Assembly: GCA_964546505.1 (NCBI GenBank) | Contig: CAZJJZ010000003.1 | Location: 1 to 58,308, forward strand | Reading direction: 5' to 3' | Length of the DNA stretch: 58,308 nucleotides | Source of the DNA: CAZJJZ01 sp964546505 | GTDB lineage: Bacteria; Patescibacteriota; Gracilibacteria; UBA1369 | Made by a program: the position numbers and the translations under genes | Shown: piece by piece, positions 17,800 to 25,707 of the stretch | Numbering within the stretch: position 1 is the stretch's first letter | How the letters are laid out: each line of letters opens with the position of its first letter | Notes under the pieces: model-generated | Databases searched by the model: none | Told to the model about the DNA's origin: nothing | What the model saw: only the letters and a program-made list of their open reading frames with translations

Positions 17800-19446
17800 A
17801 TGAAAAATCATATAAATAATCCTCGAGAGCTAATTTATGCTCATCGTTATTGGCGACTTTTGGAAATGGTACCTGGTTTGCTAACCTGGGGCGCACTATT
17901 TGGTGTAGTGATTGGTTCCTACTATTTCACTACCATTACAGCTAACCTGATCATTACCTATACCTTCATCTGGGTCTACCGGTCCTTTTACTTTATTTAT
18001 CATCTTGGTAAATCCTTTTCCTTTTCCAACAGGGCAAATCAAGTGTGTTGGTCAGCATTGAACAGCTATATTGAACATCCAGAAAAACTCAAAAAAGTAA
18101 TCAAAGAAAAACAGTTTCACATTGATCCAGTTGTATTTAAACAAAGCAGCCGCAATAAACCCCTAGAACCCATATTATTAGCCAAAATTAACGAATTACA
18201 AAAATTACATCAATACCTGAAGCCTTCTGAAGTAATTCACTGTGTCACTATTCCAACTTACAAGGAACCGTTAGAGGTGATTAGAGCTTCAGTCAAATCC
18301 TACGCAGACAGTAACTATGACACCAAAAAAATCATTCTGATTTTATCCTTCGAGGAAAGTCAACAGCAGGAAGCGCAAACCATTGGCCAAGCTATTGGTG
18401 CGGAATTTGGTTCTTGTTTTAGAGAATACATCTACACAGTTCATCCCAAAAACCTGCCCAACGAATATCGAGGTAGGGCAGCTAACGCCACCTGGGGAGC
18501 CAAAGTCCTCAAACAATATTTGGATTTTCACGGTATCTCATACAGTCATTTAATACTGTCTAGCTTCGATGCTGACACAGTGGTGTCACCGGAATATTTT
18601 AATGAGTTGACCTTCCGCTACTGTATCACCAAAAATCGAGTTGAAGTAGGTTATCAGCCAGTGCCTTTTTATCATAATAATATCTGGGAGGTACCGATTT
18701 TTAATCGTCTGGTGGCTATTTCCTGCTCATTTTGGCAAATGTCAGTTTCGCTCCGATACGACGAAAATAAAAGCTTTTCCTCTCGCGCTATGAGTTTTCA
18801 ATCAGTTTTGGACTTTAATTACTGGGATACTCGCGTGGTTCAGGATGATTCTAGGCAGTACTGGACAGCGTTTTTCGTCTATAATGGCAGGCATTACATC
18901 GAAAATATCTACAGTCCGATATACATGGACGCCGTCCAGGACGAAGGACTATGGGCCAATTTTAGCAGTCAGTATTTGCAGCTAAGAAGATGGGCCTGGG
19001 GGGCGAGTGATTTTCCATTTATCGTCTTGAATCTGCTAAACAATCGTCAAATTACCTGGCGCAGAAAACTCTACGAGATCTTTCATTTTTTAGAAAGCAT
19101 TTTTTTCTGGGCCACAGGACCAATCTTACTATTGCTTGCCGGTTACATCCCCAGCGCCATCAATGCCAGCTTCCGTAACACAGTCTTAAGCTACAATCTG
19201 CCCAAAATAATGAGTGATTTGATGAATATCGCCAGCATCGGCATTATTGTGGGGATATTTATCACATTAAAAGTTCTACCGATCCAGAAAAAAGACCCGC
19301 TCATCCGCAAGTTAAGTTTGGTACTACAGTGGTTGCTGGTGCCATTGATTTCGATCACTTTGAGCTCATTTCCAGCAATCGACGCACAAACCCGCCTGCT
19401 CTTGAACAAGCGTTTAGATTTCAATGTGACTATCAAAAAACGCTAA
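17800..19446 (+). CDS. Membrane glycosyltransferase family 2 (cellulose-synthase-like)
   Basis: 549 residues from the ATG at 17800; a TTG at 17746 would add 18 residues of doubtful value. Two N-terminal membrane segments precede a GT-A catalytic domain with TIPTYKEP, the DxD in SFDADTVV, QDDSRQYW, and the QxxRW motif (QLRRW). Three or four C-terminal membrane segments follow. This is the processive GT2 layout (cellulose, hyaluronan or glucomannan synthases): sugar is polymerised from a nucleotide donor and extruded across the membrane. No PilZ domain or partner subunit is seen. The product polymer is unknown. It is convergent with the next gene. Confidence 0.85.
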   Translation: MKNHINNPRELIYAHRYWRLLEMVPGLLTWGALFGVVIGSYYFTTITANLIITYTFIWVYRSFYFIYHLGKSFSFSNRANQVCWSALNSYIEHPEKLKKVIKEKQFHIDPVVFKQSSRNKPLEPILLAKINELQKLHQYLKPSEVIHCVTIPTYKEPLEVIRASVKSYADSNYDTKKIILILSFEESQQQEAQTIGQAIGAEFGSCFREYIYTVHPKNLPNEYRGRAANATWGAKVLKQYLDFHGISYSHLILSSFDADTVVSPEYFNELTFRYCITKNRVEVGYQPVPFYHNNIWEVPIFNRLVAISCSFWQMSVSLRYDENKSFSSRAMSFQSVLDFNYWDTRVVQDDSRQYWTAFFVYNGRHYIENIYSPIYMDAVQDEGLWANFSSQYLQLRRWAWGASDFPFIVLNLLNNRQITWRRKLYEIFHFLESIFFWATGPILLLLAGYIPSAINASFRNTVLSYNLPKIMSDLMNIASIGIIVGIFITLKVLPIQKKDPLIRKLSLVLQWLLVPLISITLSSFPAIDAQTRLLLNKRLDFNVTIKKR

Positions 19447-19447
19447 A

Positions 19448-19930
19448 TTACTTTTTCTTCACTACGTAAGTATTCCACAAGCCGATAATATATTCTTCCG
19501 CAAGTCGTAAATAGTCCTTTAAAGATCCTAAGATCTGATTTAAATTTCTAATGCGAATCACGACAGCATTTAAATCTGCTGGAGAATAATCATGTCTTTT
19601 TTTGATCTCCCGCTCTTCTTGGTAACATTTCTGCAATTCAGTCATAATTGCAGCTTCAATCTGCACAGTCATTTGCTTAACTGTTGGTTTGGTTTGAATT
19701 GTCGTTACCGTTGTCGATTGACCACTTTTAACACCAGGATCTCCTGCAGCCTCCTTACCTTTCTTTTCATCTTCCACCACCTCGCCGGTATCCAAACTGT
19801 CCGCATTTTCATTTAAAAAATTCAAATCCACACCCACAACTTCGACTTTCGCTGAACTCTCAGCCGAAGTTTGGCTTTCCATTGCCTTTTCTATACTGTT
19901 ATTTTTTTCTAAACTGTTACCTGGTTGCAT
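19448..19930 (-). CDS. Conserved-looking hypothetical protein
   Basis: 160 residues, unrecognised. The N-terminal 85 residues are low-complexity and acidic (Ser, Glu, Asp, Lys, Gly-rich). The C-terminal half is helical and probably coiled-coil (from VKQMTVQIEAAIMTELQKC onward) and ends in a short hydrophobic patch (YIIGLWNTYVV) and a KKK tail. Its stop lies 2 bp from the GT2 stop. It is kept as a gene because it fills the space, is on the opposite strand to no other gene, and has a sensible composition. Confidence 0.55.
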   Translation of the reverse strand: MQPGNSLEKNNSIEKAMESQTSAESSAKVEVVGVDLNFLNENADSLDTGEVVEDEKKGKEAAGDPGVKSGQSTTVTTIQTKPTVKQMTVQIEAAIMTELQKCYQEEREIKKRHDYSPADLNAVVIRIRNLNQILGSLKDYLRLAEEYIIGLWNTYVVKKK

Positions 19931-19991
19931 ATTTTAAATTACTACTTTAAGTTTAACACTTTTTCTTAATCTAGTAAATTCTCGACACTTT

Positions 19992-20000
19992 TGCTATAAT
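19992..20000 (+). promoter_or_regulatory. Extended -10 promoter that fixes the next start codon
   Basis: TGC-TATAAT with TATAAT at 19995-20000. Transcription should begin near 20007, so the ATG at 20004 is excluded and the ATG at 20022 is the likely start. Confidence 0.6.
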
Positions 20001-20015
20001 GAAATGATTCATTTC
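20001..20015. promoter_or_regulatory. Perfect 15-bp palindrome at the transcription start
   Basis: GAAATGA-T-TCATTTC directly abuts the -10 box and covers the predicted start site. The position is right for a repressor operator or a 5' hairpin. The binding protein is unknown. Confidence 0.4.
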
Positions 20016-20021
20016 ATAGCT

Positions 20022-20942
20022 ATGTCATCAAACATCACTCAAGAATTAGAGGGGAAAATCAGTGAACTGATCAAAGAAGAAAAATGGCGTGATGCCTACC
20101 AGCTTTGTAATCGCATTTTAAGTGTAGATCCGGAAAATAGCAAAGTGATACATTGGCGCAGCTTGATTGAAGAAGAGGTGGAAAAACACAACCGGGCCTT
20201 AATCGCCAGTGAAATCTATGAACTCCAAAAATTGAAAAAGCAGGGACAGTACCAGGAGTATTTTGAAAAAATCAGTCGTTACCAGCCCTACATTCCACAT
20301 TTTCCTGATTTAACCAAAACCATTCTTGAGGCAAAATCTCTTTATGAGAAATATCTTCAAGATAGCCAAAAAAATTTTTTAAAGCAACGATTCGCTGAAA
20401 TTGATCAGACTTTTTTAATTAATCGTCAAGAAGCATTAAAACAAGTTCAAGAAATTCTTACTGCGAATATCAACAATCCTGACGTTCTTACCTATTACCA
20501 GAAATTTCGCAGTACATACATAAAAGAAGAATTAAAAGCCAAAAACGCCTTCATCGAAAGTGAAAAATTTGAAGAAATTCTACTCTTTCTGTTTCAGCTT
20601 TATCAGCTGGACAATAAAAATCCACAAGTGAACAAACTTTTAAAAAAAGTGAATAAAAAATATGAGCGCTTTAAAGTAGAGCAAAGAAAAGACTTTATCT
20701 TTAAATTGACCGAGGAGGTGGACACTCTAATGCTGAAGAGAAAATACTTTGAAGCACTTAAAATCGCTGACAAAATCCTGGAAATCGATCCCACACACCA
20801 ACTGGCGCTAAAACTAAAGAAAAAAGCTGAGTTCAATCTTATTAAGGCCACTGACAAAAAGATTGCCGACCAAATATTCTCTAACCACAGCAAATTTCGT
20901 CAAGAAATGAAATTTGATCGGCAAGGTTATATTAAAATCTAG
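20022..20942 (+). CDS. TPR-like helical protein
   Basis: 306 residues from the ATG at 20022. It is all-helical and charged, with TPR-like pairs at both ends (EEKWRDAYQLCNRILSVDPE and KRKYFEALKIADKILEIDPT) and coiled-coil-like sequence between. No signal peptide or membrane segment. It is probably a cytoplasmic scaffold or protein-interaction module; function unknown. Its TAG stop overlaps the stop of the convergent sigma4-HARE gene B (shared CTAG). Confidence 0.6.
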   Translation: MSSNITQELEGKISELIKEEKWRDAYQLCNRILSVDPENSKVIHWRSLIEEEVEKHNRALIASEIYELQKLKKQGQYQEYFEKISRYQPYIPHFPDLTKTILEAKSLYEKYLQDSQKNFLKQRFAEIDQTFLINRQEALKQVQEILTANINNPDVLTYYQKFRSTYIKEELKAKNAFIESEKFEEILLFLFQLYQLDNKNPQVNKLLKKVNKKYERFKVEQRKDFIFKLTEEVDTLMLKRKYFEALKIADKILEIDPTHQLALKLKKKAEFNLIKATDKKIADQIFSNHSKFRQEMKFDRQGYIKI

Positions 20943-21979
20943 GCATTAGCTGCCAAGGAATACTGCTTTCTACCAACTCTCACAAACTGGGCTTTATTCT
21001 TCAGACTCAAGATTATCGTGATTGGTTTAACTTTTCTCTGCTTCAACACCTCTTTGATAATTTCCTCTTGAGACATGGTTTGATGTTTCGTCAGCAGTTT
21101 TTCAATTATTTCTGCCACTGTTCCGTGCACAAAGCCCCACTCGGACAATCCATAGATACCACGACCAATCAATACAAATTCTTCATGTCTAATCAATTCA
21201 TTGTGTACAGCTTGCAAATTGATTTTCTTTTTATCGAAACTCATTTCAATAATCTGATTGGCGATATCAACAAAATGCAAAGGCTCCTTCTTTTTTCTGA
21301 GTACGAAAAAGATTTTATCTCTCAGAGTACGTGGATTGATGTTTCTCCATTCCATTAAGCCGATTGTATCATCTGCAACGTACTTGATTGATTTATTTAC
21401 AGTTAAAATCGATTTAAATGCTGCGCTAGCTATAGATAAACCTTTATTTGTCACAACCATTTTGTATAAGTTCTCCAAATTCATGGTTGAAACATTCTTT
21501 TTGAGTACTGTTTCAGCATTTTTTGAAAGGCTTTGTATTTGTTCCTCGGAAATATCATTAACTCGCACATAAGGGTGAAATTTAACGGTATTTGGCACCT
21601 TCACAAATCGCTTATCTACACTCAAAATCAATTGTAGAAATTCTGACTTATAGGATTGCTCTGCATTGATTAGTTTAGCCAAAATATGATCCTCTCTCAT
21701 CACTCCGCCATTATTCATTAAAATTTCATAGGCGAGATTACTGATTGGAAACAAAGGCGCATTTTCAATATTTCTTCGTAATTTATTGAGGGCGTTTTTT
21801 TCTATTTGTCTGATTCTCTCTCTTGTTACAGAATAGTGTTGTCCGATTTCTTCTAGAGTCGCTCTTTCTTTCTCGTCCAAATTAAATCTTCTTTCTACCA
21901 CAAAACGTTCTTTCTGCGTTAATAGTAGCAGAAAGTCTGAAACTAATTTTTGCAAGTTTAAGTTATTTGCAATACTCAT
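20939..21979 (-). CDS. Sigma-region-4 / HARE-HTH regulatory protein, paralogue B
   Basis: 346 residues from the ATG at 21979. This aligns with the start of paralogue A; a TTG at 22036 is an alternative. It has the same architecture as 16516-17607: region-4 helix-turn-helix (LEEIGQHYSVTRERIRQIE), a linker, HARE-HTH (PLHFVDIANQI.., AVHNELIRHEEFVLIGRGIYG) and a C-terminal winged helix (SQEEIIKEVLKQRKVK). No sigma region 2. It sits downstream of the degenerate response regulator on the same strand with a 111-bp leader. Its stop shares the palindrome CTAG with the convergent gene. Confidence 0.75.
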   Translation of the reverse strand: MSIANNLNLQKLVSDFLLLLTQKERFVVERRFNLDEKERATLEEIGQHYSVTRERIRQIEKNALNKLRRNIENAPLFPISNLAYEILMNNGGVMREDHILAKLINAEQSYKSEFLQLILSVDKRFVKVPNTVKFHPYVRVNDISEEQIQSLSKNAETVLKKNVSTMNLENLYKMVVTNKGLSIASAAFKSILTVNKSIKYVADDTIGLMEWRNINPRTLRDKIFFVLRKKKEPLHFVDIANQIIEMSFDKKKINLQAVHNELIRHEEFVLIGRGIYGLSEWGFVHGTVAEIIEKLLTKHQTMSQEEIIKEVLKQRKVKPITIILSLKNKAQFVRVGRKQYSLAANA

Positions 21980-22090
21980 ATGATCACGAGGGTTATATAT
22001 TTGTTTCTTGGAGTTCAATGAAGAAAGTATATGCAAAGTCTATTTAAAAAAAAGAAAATATACTTGTGAAAAAAGAAAAATTAATTTGTA

Positions 22091-22762
22091 CTATACTGAT
22101 TTGCCAAAAATATACCCGCCACATGGCACGGTTTGTATTAGATTGTCAGAGATTTGCAATGTTTTCAAAATCTTTCTTAATTTACTAATATGAACATCAA
22201 CTGTATTTGTAACAGCCAGTGCATTAATATCCCAAACATTCTCTAGTATTTCCATCCTAGTCAGCAATTTACCTTGATTAATCATTAAATATTGCATCAA
22301 AGAAAATTCCTTATTAGTTAAACGAATTCTATGTTGTTGATTGGACAACTCTCTCAAATTTAAACTTAACTCCAGGGAATCATAATTCAGTTGCAATTGC
22401 TCATAATTTTGCTTTGCCTGATAAGCCGTCATGCGCAGTTCAAAAGCGATCTTCTGATAATTATAAGGTTTTTCAAAGCAATATGAAAACATTTCCCGAT
22501 ATTGTTTTAGGTTGTTTAATTGAAAATGATTCAAGAAAACAATTTTGGGCAGATGGCTCAAAGCAGTTAGAGATTTTTCCAAGTTAACTTCGTTTTGCAT
22601 TAATACCACCAATAATTTTTGACTTTCCAGAACGAGCTTCTGTACTTCTACTTGCAAACAACCCGGGAAAATCAGTAACTCCACTTGTAGACCTTCTTTA
22701 TAGAGGCCCCGTTGAACAATATTACCTGCCAATAAATTGTCGGTAAGTATGTAGACTTTCAT
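22091..22762 (-). CDS. OmpR-type winged-helix regulator with degenerate receiver domain
   Basis: 223 residues. The N-terminal ~115 residues have the receiver fold pattern (KVYILTDN at beta1, FEKPYNYQ at beta5-alpha5), but the phospho-acceptor Asp is missing (LVVLMQNE where VD/ED is expected). The C-terminal OmpR/PhoB winged helix is intact: RLTNKEFSLMQYLMINQGKLL, then a WDINALAVTNTVDVHISKLRK recognition region and GGYIFG. It therefore probably regulates without phosphorylation. No histidine kinase is in the window. It may be co-transcribed with sigma4-HARE gene B. Confidence 0.8.
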   Translation of the reverse strand: MKVYILTDNLLAGNIVQRGLYKEGLQVELLIFPGCLQVEVQKLVLESQKLLVVLMQNEVNLEKSLTALSHLPKIVFLNHFQLNNLKQYREMFSYCFEKPYNYQKIAFELRMTAYQAKQNYEQLQLNYDSLELSLNLRELSNQQHRIRLTNKEFSLMQYLMINQGKLLTRMEILENVWDINALAVTNTVDVHISKLRKILKTLQISDNLIQTVPCGGYIFGKSV

Positions 22763-22922
22763 AATTGAATTTTTATGCTAAAATTTAATTAACTCAGTTG
22801 TAAAGAAAACACTACTATTCAGCAAATGAATAAAAAATTTGAACAAGACTTAATGACTTCCTAATAAGGAAAAATGAGATTCAAAATAGTGTTGTCAAAA
22901 AAATGTAACAACCTCAAAATAG

Positions 22923-23950
22923 ATGAAAAACTTCTCGGATTTGAAAACAGATTTAGCAGATTTAAACCTTCCAGATTTCCGGATCAGGCAAATTGTCAAA
23001 AATGTTTGTCACAATCTTATTACCGATTTTGAGGAATGTACTGATTTGTCTAAAGAACTACGTCAGGTGCTAAAAAACAGAGTGACTATTTTGTGTGTCA
23101 AACCACTGATTAGTAAGACTTCAGGCAATCGAGATACCACCAAAGTGTTANNNNNNNNNNNNNNNNNNNNNNNNNNNNNNNNNNNNNNNNNTCTGTATTA
23201 ATGCGTTTTAAAGATGGCCGCAACTCACTATGCATTTCTTGTCAGGCAGGATGTCAAATGGGGTGCAAATTTTGTGCCACTGGCAAACTTGGTTTATTGA
23301 AACATCTCACTTATGAGGAAATATTTGATCAAGTGTTATATTTCGCCCAGCTATTACATCAAGAAAACGCCGAGATAAGCAATATCGTATTCATGGGCAT
23401 GGGAGAGCCATTTATGAATTATCAAAACACTCTTGCCGCAGCCAATTTACTTTCTGATCCGAAATATCTAGGCATCGGAGCACGCAAAATTACTATTTCG
23501 ACTTCGGGTGTAGTGCCAGGCATTCTGCAATTGGCTGACGAACCTAAACAATATAACTTAGCCATTTCGTTACACGCTCCCAACCAAGCCGACCGTGAAA
23601 AAATTATGCCCATCGCCAAACGTTGGCCACTTCCTGAATTGATGTCAGCGGTGCAAACCTACTTACAAAAAACCAATCGGCGTGTTTCTTATGAATATGT
23701 CATGCTGCAGGGCGTTAACGATTCCAGGATACAGGCACAACAGCTTGCCGAACTAATTCAAGGCCAATTGTGTCATGTCAATCTGATTCCTTACAACCCA
23801 ACAGACAGTGTTTTTACTGTTTCGCAACAAAATAATATCGAGGAATTTAAAAATATCTTACAAAAAAACGGCATTAATGCTACCATTCGTGTAACCATGG
23901 GACAGGACATTGATGCCGCCTGTGGACAACTAGCAAATAAAACTTCATAA
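22923..23950 (+). CDS. rlmN: 23S rRNA/tRNA adenine C2-methyltransferase RlmN (contains assembly gap)
   Basis: This radical-SAM methylase modifies A2503 of 23S rRNA and A37 of some tRNAs. A 41-N gap (23151-23191) of wrong length splits the frame. After the gap, the segment LCISCQAGCQMGCKFC holds the conserved catalytic Cys and the CxxxCxxC iron-sulfur motif. GMGEP (SAM binding), ISTSGVVP, the Asn-containing SLHAPN and the C-terminal catalytic Cys (DAACGQL) follow. The N-terminal ~75 residues before the gap match the family's HhH-like start. It heads rlmN-DUF3467-glyS. Confidence 0.93.
23151..23191. other. Assembly gap (41 N) inside rlmN
   Basis: Coding sense is clear on both flanks but the frames differ, so the gap size is an estimate. 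Confidence 0.95.
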
Positions 23951-23958
23951 ATATCTCT

Positions 23959-24240
23959 ATGGCTGATGAAAAAAATAATATCCATCTAAAAGTGGAAAGT
24001 GCAATGGAACAAGGCAGTTACAGCAATGCAGTATCTGTTCACGTAAATCACAATGAAGTGATTTTGGACTTCGGCTATATGATACCTAATCAAAACCCTG
24101 TCACAATTAAATTGGTTGGTAGAATCAATTTGACACATAAAACAGCTGAAAGTCTGGTAAGCGTGCTTTCCAATGCCATTTTAGACTGGCGCAACAAACA
24201 AAAAGAAGTAAAAGATAAACCAGTCAACAATGCAGAATAG
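23959..24240 (+). CDS. DUF3467 protein
   Basis: 93 residues. The sequence VSVHVNHNEVILDFGYMIP, then VGRINLTHKTAESLVSVL, is typical of DUF3467, a small cytoplasmic family of unknown function. It lies 8 bp after rlmN and overlaps the annotated glyS start by 11 bp, so the three genes form one unit. Confidence 0.8.
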   Translation: MADEKNNIHLKVESAMEQGSYSNAVSVHVNHNEVILDFGYMIPNQNPVTIKLVGRINLTHKTAESLVSVLSNAILDWRNKQKEVKDKPVNNAE

Positions 24241-25600
24241 TGTCACAATGGATCAAATACATTCTCTTTGCAAAAGAAGAGGATTTATTTTTTCATCTTC
24301 AGAAATCTATGGAGGTATGGCCAATTCATATACTTATGGTCCATACGGTATAGAGTTGAAAAATAATATCAAGAAATTGTGGTGGAAAATGTTCGTCACA
24401 GATAGAAAAGATTTGGTTGGTATTGATGGACCCATTCTCTTGCATCCCAAACTCTGGGAAGCAAGTGGGCATGCCACCGGATTTAATGATGCTATGGTAG
24501 ATTGCAAAGAGTGCAAAAAACGCTTTCGTGCAGATCATTTAGTAGAAGAGCTAACCGGACAAGACCTGGAAGGGGATTTGATTGCCATGCAACGGGCCTT
24601 AACCGATAATCAGGCCAAATGTCCACATTGCGCAAAATCTAATTGGTCAGAAGTACGCTTTTTTAATATGATGTTCAAGACAGAAATGAATGGCATCGAT
24701 CAGCCCATCTTTTTGAGGCCCGAAACAGCCGGCGCGATTTTTATAGAGTTCAAAAACATCGTAGACTCCATGAGGCCCAAACTTCCCTTTGGTATTGCTC
24801 AAATAGGTAAGGCTTTTCGCAATGAAATTATTGCCGGTAACTTTATCTTTCGCTTGAGAGAATTTGAACAAATGGAAATAGAGTACTTCATCAGGCCAGA
24901 TGCCGAGTGGGAATCAATCTTCGAAAATTGGCTTCAAGAACAAGAGAAATTCGCAGCGGCACTTGGTGCTAAACCAGAAAATTTGCGCCGCAGAGAACAT
25001 CCTCAGGAAAAACTCTCTCATTATTCCAAAAAAACCGTCGACATCGAATATCAATTTCCTTTTGGCTTCAAAGAATTGTTTGGCCTGGCCAATCGTACCG
25101 ATTTTGACCTTACTCAGCACAGCAAGTTCAGCAATACCAAATTGGAATATTTTGATCAAGAAAAGAATGAAAGATTTATTCCTCATGTCCTGGAACCGAG
25201 TTTTGGTTTAGACAGAAGTATTTTACTAGCCCTTACTGCCGCGTATCAGGAAGAACAATTGGCAGAAGGTGATTCACGAATAGTAATGAAATTTCCTTTT
25301 CGCATCGCTCCAGTTCAAGTAGCAGTTTTTCCATTATTAAAAAACAAACCAGAATTAGTAGCAGCCGCCGAAAAGCTGTACGATCAGTTAAGGACCAAAT
25401 TTGCTTGCGAATTTGACGACAATGGCAATATCGGCAAAAGATACCGTCGGCAAGATGAAATAGGCACTCCTTTTTGTATCACTGTAGATTTTGATACTTT
25501 ACAAGACCAATCTGTGACTATTCGTGATCGTGACACCATGAAACAAGAACGCGTCGCGATCACAGAAATTGAACAGTTTTTACAGAATCGACAGAATTAA
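24230..25600 (+). CDS. glyS: Glycyl-tRNA synthetase, alpha2 (homodimeric) type
   Basis: 456 residues, class II. Motif evidence: LCKRRGFIFSSSEIYGG at the N-terminus, a zinc-finger-like insertion (CKECKKRF .. CPHCAK), motif 2 (FRNEIIAGNFIFRLREFEQME), motif 3 (EPSFGLDRSILL) and a C-terminal anticodon-binding domain (RIAPVQVAVFPL). It is the single-chain archaeal/eukaryotic-like form, not the alpha2beta2 E. coli type. The start may instead be the ATG at 24248, seven codons in, which avoids the overlap with DUF3467. A terminator follows. Confidence 0.95.
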   Translation: MQNSVTMDQIHSLCKRRGFIFSSSEIYGGMANSYTYGPYGIELKNNIKKLWWKMFVTDRKDLVGIDGPILLHPKLWEASGHATGFNDAMVDCKECKKRFRADHLVEELTGQDLEGDLIAMQRALTDNQAKCPHCAKSNWSEVRFFNMMFKTEMNGIDQPIFLRPETAGAIFIEFKNIVDSMRPKLPFGIAQIGKAFRNEIIAGNFIFRLREFEQMEIEYFIRPDAEWESIFENWLQEQEKFAAALGAKPENLRRREHPQEKLSHYSKKTVDIEYQFPFGFKELFGLANRTDFDLTQHSKFSNTKLEYFDQEKNERFIPHVLEPSFGLDRSILLALTAAYQEEQLAEGDSRIVMKFPFRIAPVQVAVFPLLKNKPELVAAAEKLYDQLRTKFACEFDDNGNIGKRYRRQDEIGTPFCITVDFDTLQDQSVTIRDRDTMKQERVAITEIEQFLQNRQN

Positions 25601-25650
25601 AAAACAATCGTCAATTTAGTATATCTAAATTGTCCTGAAATCGCTCTAGT

Positions 25651-25674
25651 AAATCGCTTACCTGAGCGATTTTT
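25651..25674 (+). terminator. Intrinsic terminator after glyS, merged with the next promoter
   Basis: AAATCGCT/AGCGATTT stem, 6-nt loop, T4 tail. A nested copy of the 5' arm lies just upstream (about 25638), giving an alternative pairing. The T tail runs straight into the TG of the following extended -10. Confidence 0.7.
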
Positions 25675-25682
25675 GCTATAAT
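25674..25682 (+). promoter_or_regulatory. Extended -10 promoter of TraG-like paralogue B
   Basis: TGC-TATAAT (TATAAT at 25677-25682), 25 nt before the ATG. No Shine-Dalgarno sequence is seen in the ~19-nt leader. Confidence 0.6.
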
Positions 25683-25707
25683 ATTTGGATATAAAAAAAC
25701 TTTCAAA

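Noticed and set aside
22873..23030. Second ORF upstream of and overlapping rlmN, with AAGGA before its ATG
   Set aside because: Out of frame with rlmN, about 50 codons, no recognisable features; noted only under the micro-ORF finding.
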